DNA from: an uncultured Clostridia bacterium
GTDB taxonomy: Bacteria; Bacillota_A; Clostridia; TANB77; CAG-508
Length of the DNA stretch: 23,551 nucleotides
Assembly: GCA_947594095.1 (NCBI GenBank)
Contig: CANQEA010000013.1
Location: 1 to 23,551, forward strand
Reading direction: 5' to 3'
The position numbers and the translations under genes are program-made. Below the pieces are notes generated by a model that saw nothing but the letters and a program-made list of their open reading frames with translations, had not been told where the DNA came from and did not search any database. Each line of letters starts with the position of its first letter. Position 1 is the first letter of the stretch. Of this stretch, positions 17,029 through 23,551 are shown piece by piece.

Positions 17029-17790
17029 TTATCTAGCAAGCCATCCACCATCTACGGCTAATGTATGTCCATTTATATATGAAGAAGCATCAGATGCTAG
17101 GAATACAACACTTCCCATTAAATCTTCAGGTGTTCCCCATCTACCAGCTGGTATTCTAGATAAAATCTCTTCACTTCGTGAATCATCATCACGAAGTGCT
17201 TTTGTATTGTCTGTTGCCATATATCCTGGTGCAATAGCATTTATATTAATATTATATTTAGCCCATTCATTAGCTAAAGCTTTTGTAATTCCCATAATTC
17301 CGCTTTTACTTGCAGTATATGCTGGTACTCTTATTCCACCTTGGAATGAAAGCATAGAAGCAATATTTATTATTTTTCCACCTTCATTTTGTTTTACAAA
17401 CTCTTTTGCTACTCTTTGAGATAGGAAAAATGCTGTTTTTAAATTAACATTCATAATGTCATTCCAATCTGTTTCTTTATAATTAATTGCATCTTCTCTT
17501 CTAATTATTCCCGCATTATTTACTAGAATATCTACTCTTCCATATTCATTTATTGTTTTTTCTACAATTTCATCTATTCTGTCCATTTTACTTAAATCTG
17601 CATTTATTCCTAAAAATTTTTTTCCTATTTTTTCAATTTCTTCTTTTGTAGAGTCTAAAGAGCTTTGTCCTATTCCTACTACATTACATCCTGCTTCTGC
17701 TAATGCAATTGCCATTGCCTTTCCTAACCCTCTAGTTGCTCCTGTTACAATTGCAACTTTTCCTGTTAAATCAAATAAATTTTTGTTCAT
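17029..17790 (-). CDS. kduD: 2-dehydro-3-deoxy-D-gluconate 5-dehydrogenase (KduD)
   Basis: NAD(P)-dependent short-chain dehydrogenase of pectin/uronate catabolism, interconverting 2,5-diketo-3-deoxygluconate and 2-keto-3-deoxygluconate. From ATG 17790 it has 253 residues, the family length. It shows the cofactor motif TGATRGLG (16-23), NNAG (91-94), and catalytic Ser145, Tyr158 and Lys162 (YTASK). KduD hallmark blocks are NNAGIIRREDA, GGKIINIASMLSFQGGIRVP, IPAGRWG and a VDGGWLAR end. The frame runs on upstream to 17853 but then overlaps metK. ATG 17790 has GGAAG at 10 bases and matches the family start. No kduI, KDG kinase or aldolase gene is adjacent; it sits behind metK with a gap of about 32 bases. 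Confidence 0.93.
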   Translation of the reverse strand: MNKNLFDLTGKVAIVTGATRGLGKAMAIALAEAGCNVVGIGQSSLDSTKEEIEKIGKKFLGINADLSKMDRIDEIVEKTINEYGRVDILVNNAGIIRREDAINYKETDWNDIMNVNLKTAFFLSQRVAKEFVKQNEGGKIINIASMLSFQGGIRVPAYTASKSGIMGITKALANEWAKYNININAIAPGYMATDNTKALRDDDSRSEEILSRIPAGRWGTPEDLMGSVVFLASDASSYINGHTLAVDGGWLAR

Positions 17791-17822
17791 TTTTATCATA
17801 CTTCCTTTCCTTATTTTATAAG

Positions 17823-18938
17823 TTATATTTTTAAGGTTATAATCTTTTCCCATGGTAAATTATCTTTTCCAAAATGTCCATAGTTTGTAGTCTTTAAATA
17901 AATAGGCTCTTGTAAATTTAATGCTTTAATTATTCCTTCTGGAGTTAAATCGAAATTATTATTAATAATATTTACTATTTCTTCGTCACTTTTTATTCCT
18001 GTTCCAAATGTATTTACATATATAGATAATGGCTCTTTCATTCCTATTGCATATGATACTTGTATTTCACATTTTTTTGCTAGTTTATTTGCAACAATAT
18101 TTTTGGCAATGAAACGCAACATATAGCTTGCTGACCTATCAACCTTTGTTGGATCTTTTCCAGAAAAAGCACCACCTCCATGTCTACTATATCCACCATA
18201 AGTATCAACTATAATTTTTCTTCCAGTTAAACCTGTATCACCAAGTGGTCCACCGATTACAAATCTTCCTGTTGGATTAACATATATTTTAGTATTAATA
18301 TCTATCATTTCATTTGGAACAACATTATTAATAACATGTTTCTTTATATCCTCTTTTAATTGCTCTTGTGAAACATCACTTAAATGCTGAGTTGAAATTA
18401 AAATAGTATCTATTCTTTTAGGTATATCATTTTCATACTCAACTGTTACTTGAGTTTTTCCATCTGGTCTTAAATATGGAATGATTTTACTTTTTCTAAC
18501 TTCGGTAAGTCTTTTTGAAAGTTTATGTGCCATATATATAGCATAAGGCATAAAATTTTCTGTTTCATCTGTTGCATATCCAAACATAATTCCTTGATCT
18601 CCTGCACCACCAATGTCAACTCCAAGTGCAATATCAGGGCTTTGTTTTTCAATGTTTATATTGATTTTGCAAGTTCTATAATCTATATCTAAGTTTTCAT
18701 TATCATATCCAATTTCTTTTACTGTATTTCGTACAATATCTTCTACAGATATTTTTGCATTTGTTGTTATTTGACCTGCAATTGTAATTTCATTTCCAGA
18801 TGCAAAAGTTTCTACCGCAACTCTAGATAGCTTGTCCTGTTTTAAACATTCATCTAATATTGCATCAGAAATCGTATCACATAATTTATCTGGATGTCCT
18901 TCTGTGACACTTTCAGATGTAAAATAATAATTTTTCAT
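17823..18938 (-). CDS. metK: S-adenosylmethionine synthase
   Basis: Forms S-adenosylmethionine from methionine and ATP. The 371 residues begin [24 protein letters not shown] and carry [12 protein letters not shown] (adenine/substrate region) and the P-loop-like [19 protein letters not shown] with the catalytic Lys/Asp cluster. The C-terminus is [13 protein letters not shown]. It is slightly shorter than E. coli MetK (384). AGGAGG precedes the ATG. Only 60 bases separate it from rpmF; they hold a small hairpin but no room for a standard S-box riboswitch. Confidence 0.98.
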   Translation of the reverse strand: MKNYYFTSESVTEGHPDKLCDTISDAILDECLKQDKLSRVAVETFASGNEITIAGQITTNAKISVEDIVRNTVKEIGYDNENLDIDYRTCKININIEKQSPDIALGVDIGGAGDQGIMFGYATDETENFMPYAIYMAHKLSKRLTEVRKSKIIPYLRPDGKTQVTVEYENDIPKRIDTILISTQHLSDVSQEQLKEDIKKHVINNVVPNEMIDINTKIYVNPTGRFVIGGPLGDTGLTGRKIIVDTYGGYSRHGGGAFSGKDPTKVDRSASYMLRFIAKNIVANKLAKKCEIQVSYAIGMKEPLSIYVNTFGTGIKSDEEIVNIINNNFDLTPEGIIKALNLQEPIYLKTTNYGHFGKDNLPWEKIITLKI

Positions 18939-18968
18939 ATTTTAGTTCCTCCTTATATAGCAAAATAA

Positions 18969-18985
18969 CACTTGCGTTGCAAGTG
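18969..18985 (-). terminator. Small hairpin between rpmF and metK
   Basis: CACTTGC and GCAAGTG form a 7-bp stem with a 3-base loop, followed in the minus direction by TTATTTTG. This is a weak or partial terminator that could tune metK read-through from the strong rpmF promoter. Confidence 0.45.
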
Positions 18986-18998
18986 CTACTGTGAAGTT

Positions 18999-19190
18999 TT
19001 ATGCATCTTCATTTTCTTTTTTTGCTACTACTTCTTTTCCATTATAATATCCACAGTTTTTGCAAACTCTATGTGGCATAACTGGTTCATGACAGTTTGG
19101 ACATGTAGTATATTTTGGTTCATCTTTTTTCCATGTTGATCTTTTTTTATGAGTTCTTGCTTTTGACCATCTTCTTTTTGGTTGTGCCAT
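18999..19190 (-). CDS. rpmF: 50S ribosomal protein L32
   Basis: Small zinc-ribbon ribosomal protein. The 63 residues start [19 protein letters not shown], typical of bL32 (usually AVPKRR.S), and carry two CxxC pairs (Cys30/33, Cys43/46) in CPNC...CKNC, the zinc-binding form. An AAGGGGGG ribosome binding site lies upstream. It follows a perfect-consensus promoter. The usual partner yceD (DUF177) is absent; the upstream gene is DUF5662. Confidence 0.97.
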   Translation of the reverse strand: MAQPKRRWSKARTHKKRSTWKKDEPKYTTCPNCHEPVMPHRVCKNCGYYNGKEVVAKKENEDA

Positions 19191-19259
19191 TCTAATTCCC
19201 CCCTTGTTTGTTTGAGATATTTATATATCTTTTATTTTTAACATTTTAGTCACTATAAA

Positions 19260-19288
19260 ATTATACAAGTTTTTTCTTTATTTGTCAA
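19260..19288 (-). promoter_or_regulatory. Consensus sigma-A promoter of rpmF
   Basis: Minus-strand TTGACA (19283-19288), exactly 17 bases, TATAAT (19260-19265): a perfect match to the housekeeping consensus. The leader to the rpmF ATG is about 60 nt. It begins just past the stop of the DUF5662 gene. Confidence 0.9.
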
Positions 19289-19291
19289 TAT

Positions 19292-19831
19292 TTAACTCAA
19301 ATGTTTTTTATATATTTCTTTCACATAGTCTTTTCTTAGAATATTATCTAATCCATCTTCACTTAATTTTGTAAAAATTTCTAAGAAAAATTTGTCTAAA
19401 TTTTCATTCATATTTATTTTTTGTCTTTCTTTTAAGTAATACTCTAATTGGGATACTTTAGTCCAATTTTTTCCTTGATAAGTAATAGTTGCAGAAAGTT
19501 TATCACATAGCATTTCAACAGCATATTTATATGGTACTTTAGGATATCTATTGGGTGAATAGCTATCTTCCCAGTATTCTACATGATGTTTATTTCTTCC
19601 TTTATGATGTAGCCATGCCTCAGAATATCCTTTATTTTTTCTTGCCTCTATTATAGGAGAACTATCTCCTTTATAGTATTTTACACTTTCCCAAAATTCT
19701 GTTGGAGAAAACTTAGACATATCATGCCAAAAACCTCTCCATGGTTGGCCAAGTTTACAGCAGAACTTAAAAACTAGCCATTTATGATGACATATTAAGC
19801 TAAAATGTTTAAAAATATTTCTTATTTTCAT
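19292..19831 (-). CDS. DUF5662 family protein
   Basis: A 179-residue soluble protein rich in His, Trp and Tyr. The pattern H-HKWLVFKFCCKLG, then WHDMSKFSPTEFWESVKYYKG, then WLHHKGRNKHHVEYW and PYKYAVEMLCDKLSA is typical of DUF5662. It recalls HD-type metal phosphohydrolases (HHKxRNxHH and WHDxSK), but no activity is established. It has only a weak AGGAT site about 12 bases before the ATG. It is divergent from asnB and upstream of rpmF, whose promoter starts right after its stop. Confidence 0.85.
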   Translation of the reverse strand: MKIRNIFKHFSLICHHKWLVFKFCCKLGQPWRGFWHDMSKFSPTEFWESVKYYKGDSSPIIEARKNKGYSEAWLHHKGRNKHHVEYWEDSYSPNRYPKVPYKYAVEMLCDKLSATITYQGKNWTKVSQLEYYLKERQKINMNENLDKFFLEIFTKLSEDGLDNILRKDYVKEIYKKHLS

Positions 19832-19910
19832 ATTTAATATTATCCTTTTCTAATATATTTTTATCTACTTAAATTAGTTTACTATAAATTTCTAATAAAA
19901 TCAATTACTT

Positions 19911-19940
19911 TTGTTAAAACTTAATTTATAAAATTATAAT
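19911..19940 (+). promoter_or_regulatory. Putative promoter of the asparagine synthase gene
   Basis: TTGTTA (19911-19916), an 18-base spacer and TATAAT (19935-19940), about 60 bases before the TTG start. A second TATAAT lies near 19973. No T-box leader is visible in the short 5' region. Confidence 0.55.
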
Positions 19941-20001
19941 ATCGAATTTTTTAAATTTTGCATATAATAAAGCAAAAGAAACAAGAAAGGAAGGATTTAT
20001 T

Positions 20002-21851
20002 TTGTGTGGTTTTGTTGGATTTTCTAATTTCAAAAAAGATATTAGTAAAGAAAACTATATTTTAGAACAAATGAATAATACATTATCAAAAAGAGGACCA
20101 GATGAAGAAGGCTATTATATCAATAAACATATTGCTCTTGGACATAAGAGACTAATTGTAATTGATCCAGAAGGTCGGAAAACAACCAATGATAGAAACA
20201 TATTCTTATGGAGAATATGTAATTTGTTATAATGGTCAAATTTATAATACAAAAGAACTTAAAAAAACACTAGAAGAGAATGGTTTTACATTTAAAGGAC
20301 ACTGTGATACTGAAATACTTTTAAAATCCTATATTCATTATGGTGTAGATGTAGTAAATCATTTAAATGGTATATTTGCTTTTGCTATATGGAATAGTCA
20401 TAAAAAAGAATTGTTTTTAGCTCGTGACCATTTTGGAGTTAAACCATTGTTTTATACATTGCATGAAGGCACTTTAATCTTTGCATCAGAAATAAAGGCA
20501 ATACTTAAATATCCGCGGTATAGAAAAAATAATTGATTCTCAAGGAATATGTGAATTATTTGGAATAGGTCCATCACACACACCTGGTACAACAGTATTT
20601 AAAAATATTTATGAAATAAGACCTGCTCATTTTGCAATTTTTAATGAAAATGGATTTAAAATTAATCGTTATTGGAAATTAAAATCAAAAGAACATACTG
20701 ATAATTTTGATGAAACATGTGAACATTTAAAATTCTTGTTAAATGATGCCATCACAAGACAACTTGTTTCAGATGTTCCATTATGTACATTTTTATCTGG
20801 TGGATTAGATTCTAGTATTATTACAAAATTTGCTTCTGATTATTGTAAAAAAGAAGGATTACCTCCTTTAGATACTTACTCAATAGATTACGTAGATAAT
20901 GATAAAAATTTTGTTAAAAGCGATTTTCAACCAAATTCTGATAATTACTATATAGACTTAATGAAAGATGACTTACACACTAAACATCATGCAATTGTAA
21001 TTGATACTCCTGAACTTGCAAAATACTTAGAAGATGCAATGATAGCAAGAGATACACCTGGTATGGCAGATATTGACTCTTCCCTACTTCTCTTCTGTAA
21101 AAATGTGAAAAAAGAAATGACAGTTGCTTTAACTGGAGAATGTGCTGATGAAATTTTTGGAGGTTATCCTTGGTTTTTTAGAGAAGATAGTTTAAGAAGC
21201 GGAACATTTCCATGGTCAATTGCACTTTCAGAAAGACAAAATCTGTTAAATAGCAATATTGGTAAAAAAATAAACTTAAAAGAATATATTGATTATAGAT
21301 ATCAAGAAAGTTTAGATGAAATAGAATTTTTAGATACAGACTCAAATGAAACTGCTGAAAAAAGAAAAATTTCTCATCTAACTTTAAATTGGTTTATGCA
21401 AACACTACTTGATCGTTCTGATAGAATGGCAATGTATAATGGATTAGAGCTTAGAGTTCCATTTTGTGATTATAGATTAGCTCAATATGTATGGAATATT
21501 CCTTGGGAGATGAAAGCTTTAAATGGTAGAGAAAAAGGATTACTTAGATATATCTGTCGTGATTTTTTACCAGGAGAAATTGTAGATAGAAAAAAATCTC
21601 CATACCCTAAAACACATAATCCTACCTATCTTGCAAAAGTAAAAGAAATGTTAACAGAAATAATGAAAGATAAAAATGCTCCTATAAATAATTTATTAAA
21701 TCGTGATTATATTTTAGAAATTTTAGAAACCGAAGGCAAAGCATTTACAAGGCCATGGTTCGGGCAACTTATGGTTGGTCCACAGTTAATGGCTTATCTC
21801 TGTCAAGTAAATATGTGGCTTGAAAGATATCAGCCTAAAATTGAAATATAA
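20002..21851 (+). CDS. asnB: Asparagine synthase (glutamine-hydrolysing), with two +1 frame changes at CGG
   Basis: Makes asparagine from aspartate, ATP and glutamine. Start is TTG at 20002 (AGGAAGG 7 bases upstream), giving MCGFVGF with the nucleophile Cys2. The N-terminal Ntn amidotransferase has RGPDEEGYY and YNGQIYN. The C-terminal synthetase has the ATP-binding SGGLDSS (about 265-271), GECADEIFGGYPW and LELRVPFCDYRL. The coding phase changes twice: 20002-20175, then 20177-20515, then 20517-21851. Joined, they give about 615 residues, normal length, with family sequence running unbroken across both joints (IDPEG-GKQPM; LKYP-GIEK). At each joint the zero-frame codon is CGG and the next base starts a GGN Gly codon. 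No other lesion is present. It may be a recoded gene, a pseudogene with two insertions, or an assembly error. Confidence 0.85.
20173..20179 (+). other. Putative +1 frameshift site 1 in asnB (GGT CGG A)
   Basis: In the incoming frame the codons are GGT then CGG (20176-20178). Without a shift, translation stops at 20230-20232, giving 76 residues. Moving one base forward reads GGA and restores the conserved EGGKQPM motif of the amidotransferase domain. The P-site tRNA for GGT would pair poorly with the shifted GTC, so simple P-site slippage is not favoured. Confidence 0.6.
20513..20519 (+). other. Putative +1 frameshift site 2 in asnB (CCG CGG T)
   Basis: In the incoming frame the codons are CCG then CGG (20516-20518). 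Without a shift, translation stops at 20534-20536. Moving one base forward reads GGT and continues as GIEKIIDSQGICELFGIGP, typical of this AsnB subfamily. It has the same layout as site 1: an unread C followed by GGN. Confidence 0.6.
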
Positions 21852-21857
21852 AAGGAA

Positions 21858-21882
21858 TTAAGGTTGCAAATTGCAACCTTAA
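21858..21882 (+). terminator. Hairpin after asnB
   Basis: TTAAGGTTGCAA (21858-21869) and TTGCAACCTTAA (21871-21882) are perfectly complementary, giving about 10-11 bp with a small loop, 7 bases after the asnB stop. The following AAATTTTCC is only a weak T-run, so termination may be partial. Confidence 0.6.
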
Positions 21883-21915
21883 AAATTTTCCAAACATGAG
21901 TATATAGAATAATTT

Positions 21916-23391
21916 GTGTAAAGTTTAAAAATAAAGCTTCTTATGATAAAATAGAAATATCATAGGAGGTTTTATTTATGGGAAAAAGAGAAAAAATAAG
22001 TGAAGAAAGAAAAAAATTAATACAAGAATTTATAAAAAGTAATGAATTAAAGACAGCAGGAGATATCCAAGAAGCAATAAAAGATTTATTTAAAGACACA
22101 ATACAAGAAATGTTAAATGCAGAATTAACAGAACATTTAGGATATGAAAAAAATGAATATACAGATGAAAATGATAATTATAGAAATGGATATTCACAAA
22201 AAACCGTACATTCATCAGAAGGAGATATTACATTAAATATTCCAAGAGATAGGAAAGGAAGCTTTGATCCAATAGTAGTAGAAAAAGGGCAAAAAGATAT
22301 ATCAAGTATAGAACAAAAAATCATAAGAATGTATGCACGAGGAATGTCAAATCAAAATATATATGAAGAAATGCAAGAACTATATGGAGTAAAAGTGACA
22401 CCAGATATGGTAACAGCAATAACAGATAAAATAATACCAGAAATAAGAGAATGGCAAAAAAGACAATTAGAAGAACAGTATGCAATAGTATTTGTTGACG
22501 CAACATATTTTAATGTAAAACAAGATGGAATAGTAGTAAAGAAAGCTGTATATATAGCATTAGGAGTAACAATGACAGGAGAAAAAGAAATACTAGGATT
22601 TTACATCGGAGAATCAGAAAGTGCAAAATATTGGACAAGTATATTAAATGAAATAAAAAATCGAGGAGTAAAAGATATACTAATACTATGTGCAGATGGG
22701 TTAAAAGGATTAAAAGAAGCAATAGGAACAGTATATCCAACAACAGAATTTCAACGATGTATAGTGCATATGATAAGAAATACATTACAATATGTATCAT
22801 ATAAAGATAGAAAAGAATTAGCCAAAGATTTAAAACAGATATATCAAGCTCCAACAGAAGAAGTAGGATATAATAATTTAATCGAACTAGAAGAAAAGTG
22901 GAAAGCAAGAAAAGTAACATTGGATAATTGGATAAATAATTGGGATAATATACAACCATTCTTTAAATATGGGCCAGAGACAAGAAAAATAATGTATACA
23001 ACAAATGCAATAGAGAGTTTAAATAATTGTTATAAGAAATTAAATAGAGGAAGAAGAGTATTTCCAACACAGCAAGCATTAGAAAAAAGTATGTATTTAT
23101 CGACAAAAATAATAACAGAAAAATGGACAAGTAGATATCCAAACTGGGGAGTTACACTTTCCGAATTACATACATATTTTCCAGATAAAGTAGATATTAA
23201 TTAATAGTAATATTTACCAAATTAATATAAAATTTTAAGCATGTCAAAACCTAAATTTTAACATGCTTAGATAATTGTACCTTGACAATTTCATATATCA
23301 TAAGATAATATATATATATCTTAAAAAATATAATTTGTCAATTCAATTATTAAATTTTTAAAAATTATCATAAGAAGTTTAAAGTTTACAC
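21916..23391 (+). mobile_element. IS256-family insertion sequence
   Basis: A complete IS256-type transposase gene lies between imperfect inverted repeats: left GTGTAAAGTTTAAA (21916-21929) and CTTCTTATGATAA (21937-21949), right TTATCATAAGAAG (23365-23377) and TTTAAAGTTTACAC (23378-23391), with a 7-base insertion in the left copy. GTGTAAA is a common IS256-family end motif. The true tips probably lie 10-18 bases further out, because IS256 ends begin before GTGTAAA; outer sequence GTGTCAAAC is visible on the right (about 23394-23402) but is diverged on the left. I could not find a convincing target duplication. It has inserted just behind asnB. Confidence 0.75.
21978..23204 (+). CDS. IS256 family transposase (mutator type)
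   Basis: DDE transposase of 408 residues, full length for the family. Visible are the N-terminal block LTEHLGYEKNEY with RNGYSQKTV, then the catalytic residues Asp174 (VFVDATYFNV), Asp240 (LCADGLKGLKEAI) and Glu346 (TTNAIESLNN), plus the typical CIVHMIRN near 261. The ATG has AGGAGG at 8 bases. The reading frame is intact and its codon use is even more A-rich than the host genes, with no CGG. It is probably active or recently active. Confidence 0.96.
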   Translation: MGKREKISEERKKLIQEFIKSNELKTAGDIQEAIKDLFKDTIQEMLNAELTEHLGYEKNEYTDENDNYRNGYSQKTVHSSEGDITLNIPRDRKGSFDPIVVEKGQKDISSIEQKIIRMYARGMSNQNIYEEMQELYGVKVTPDMVTAITDKIIPEIREWQKRQLEEQYAIVFVDATYFNVKQDGIVVKKAVYIALGVTMTGEKEILGFYIGESESAKYWTSILNEIKNRGVKDILILCADGLKGLKEAIGTVYPTTEFQRCIVHMIRNTLQYVSYKDRKELAKDLKQIYQAPTEEVGYNNLIELEEKWKARKVTLDNWINNWDNIQPFFKYGPETRKIMYTTNAIESLNNCYKKLNRGRRVFPTQQALEKSMYLSTKIITEKWTSRYPNWGVTLSELHTYFPDKVDIN

Positions 23392-23427
23392 GGAAGTTTG
23401 ACACTTTTTTAATAAAAAAATTTTTTT

Positions 23428-23452
23428 AAGCATTGATAATGCTTATTTTTTT
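23428..23452 (+). terminator. Intrinsic terminator right of the IS256 element
   Basis: AAGCATT (23428-23434) and AATGCTT (23438-23444) around a 3-base loop, followed by A and eight T on the plus strand. Confidence 0.75.
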
Positions 23453-23474
23453 TGTAAAATTTTCGTTTTTCCTA

Positions 23475-23503
23475 TTGCGTACTTGCCGTACTTGTGATAT
23501 TAT
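23475..23503 (+). promoter_or_regulatory. Promoter of the right-edge gene, with tandem 9-base repeat
   Basis: TTGCGT (23475-23480), a 17-base spacer and TATTAT (23498-23503). The spacer carries the near-tandem repeat GCGTACTTG / CCGTACTTG (23478-23486, 23487-23495), which may be a protein-binding site or an IS end. Confidence 0.55.
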
Positions 23504-23528
23504 ATATAAAAAAACGGAGGATAAAATA

Positions 23529-23551
23529 ATGAGATTAAAAATAACAAAGAC
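23529..23551 (+). CDS. Start of a gene cut by the window edge, possibly an IS1634-type transposase
   Basis: ATG at 23529 with GGAGG 8 bases upstream and a promoter in front; seven codons are visible (MRLKITK). Many IS1634/IS4-type transposases of Bacillota begin with a similar basic MxLxITK(S/T)KN stretch, which together with the adjacent IS suggests a transposase. Seven residues are too few to be sure. Confidence 0.55.

Larger units (their letters stand above)
23205..23528 (+). other. Gene-free stretch: IS right end, hairpins and a new promoter
   Basis: It contains an 8-9 bp hairpin with TAAGCATGT/ACATGCTTA arms (23236-23269), a larger AT-rich inverted structure with TTGACAA/TTGTCAA arms (23282-23342), the IS256 right repeat (23365-23391), a terminator (23428-23450), a tandem 9-base repeat (23478-23495) and a promoter for the gene at the right edge. 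Confidence 0.6.

Noticed and set aside
18939..18998. SAM riboswitch upstream of metK
   Set aside because: The gap is too short and lacks S-box or SMK-box core sequences that I could recognise.
19940..20001. T-box leader regulating asnB
   Set aside because: The leader is only about 60 bases, with no specifier stem or T-box core visible.
22510..22959. Minus-strand frame of 149 codons inside the transposase gene
   Set aside because: Antisense shadow of the IS256 transposase: a Leu/Ile/Val/Tyr-rich string caused by the A-rich sense strand.

Overview
The window is an AT-rich chromosomal segment of an endospore-forming, low-GC Bacillota. An uncultured Clostridia-type gut lineage is most likely (inference). 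Sporulation genes yabP/yabQ beside a divIC-like gene, an Asp23/AmaP/DUF2273 cluster, formate-tetrahydrofolate ligase and AGGAGG-type ribosome binding sites all fit that. No rRNA, tRNA or CRISPR array was seen. Genes from 0.98 to 16.35 kb and from 17.03 to 19.83 kb run on the minus strand. The DUF1836 gene at 16.5 kb and everything after 20 kb run on the plus strand.

Layout. 1-0.98 kb: the end of an unrecognised plus-strand frame, then about 890 bases of AT-rich non-coding DNA with degenerate repeats. 0.98-2.34 kb: rho with its own extended -10 promoter. 2.5-3.75 kb: yabP-yabQ-divIC. 3.9-4.85 kb: lysC, a short aspartate kinase that seems to lack the first ACT domain, with its own terminator. 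4.98-10.45 kb: an apparent long operon asp23-amaP-DUF2273-nusB-xseA-xseB-(DUF212)-fhs, with a good promoter in front of asp23 and a strong hairpin after fhs. 10.56-12.86 kb: a two-gene island of foreign-looking composition (a flotillin-like protein and a 70-residue unknown protein), each gene with its own promoter and terminator, with short repeats around it. 12.9-15.55 kb: pyrG-pap2-dgkA, with a promoter and terminator hairpin in the pyrG leader. 15.67-16.35 kb: a hemolysin III/PAQR protein. 16.5-17.03 kb: a DUF1836 regulator-like gene converging on kduD. 17.03-19.83 kb: DUF5662, rpmF (perfect-consensus promoter), metK, kduD. 20.0-21.85 kb: asparagine synthase. 21.9-23.4 kb: an IS256-family element. 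23.5 kb to the end: the start of another gene, possibly a second IS transposase.

The most notable signal is in the asparagine synthase gene. It reads as a normal full-length protein of about 615 residues only if the ribosome advances by one base at two places. At both places the zero-frame codon is CGG and the next codon in the new frame is a Gly GGN codon (GGT-CGG-A and CCG-CGG-T). I found no in-frame CGG in any other gene of native composition in the window. The only in-frame CGG codons (three) are in the foreign-looking flotillin island. This suggests that CGG is unassigned or very slowly read in this organism and acts as a +1 shift site. Two independent insertions in a decaying gene remain possible.
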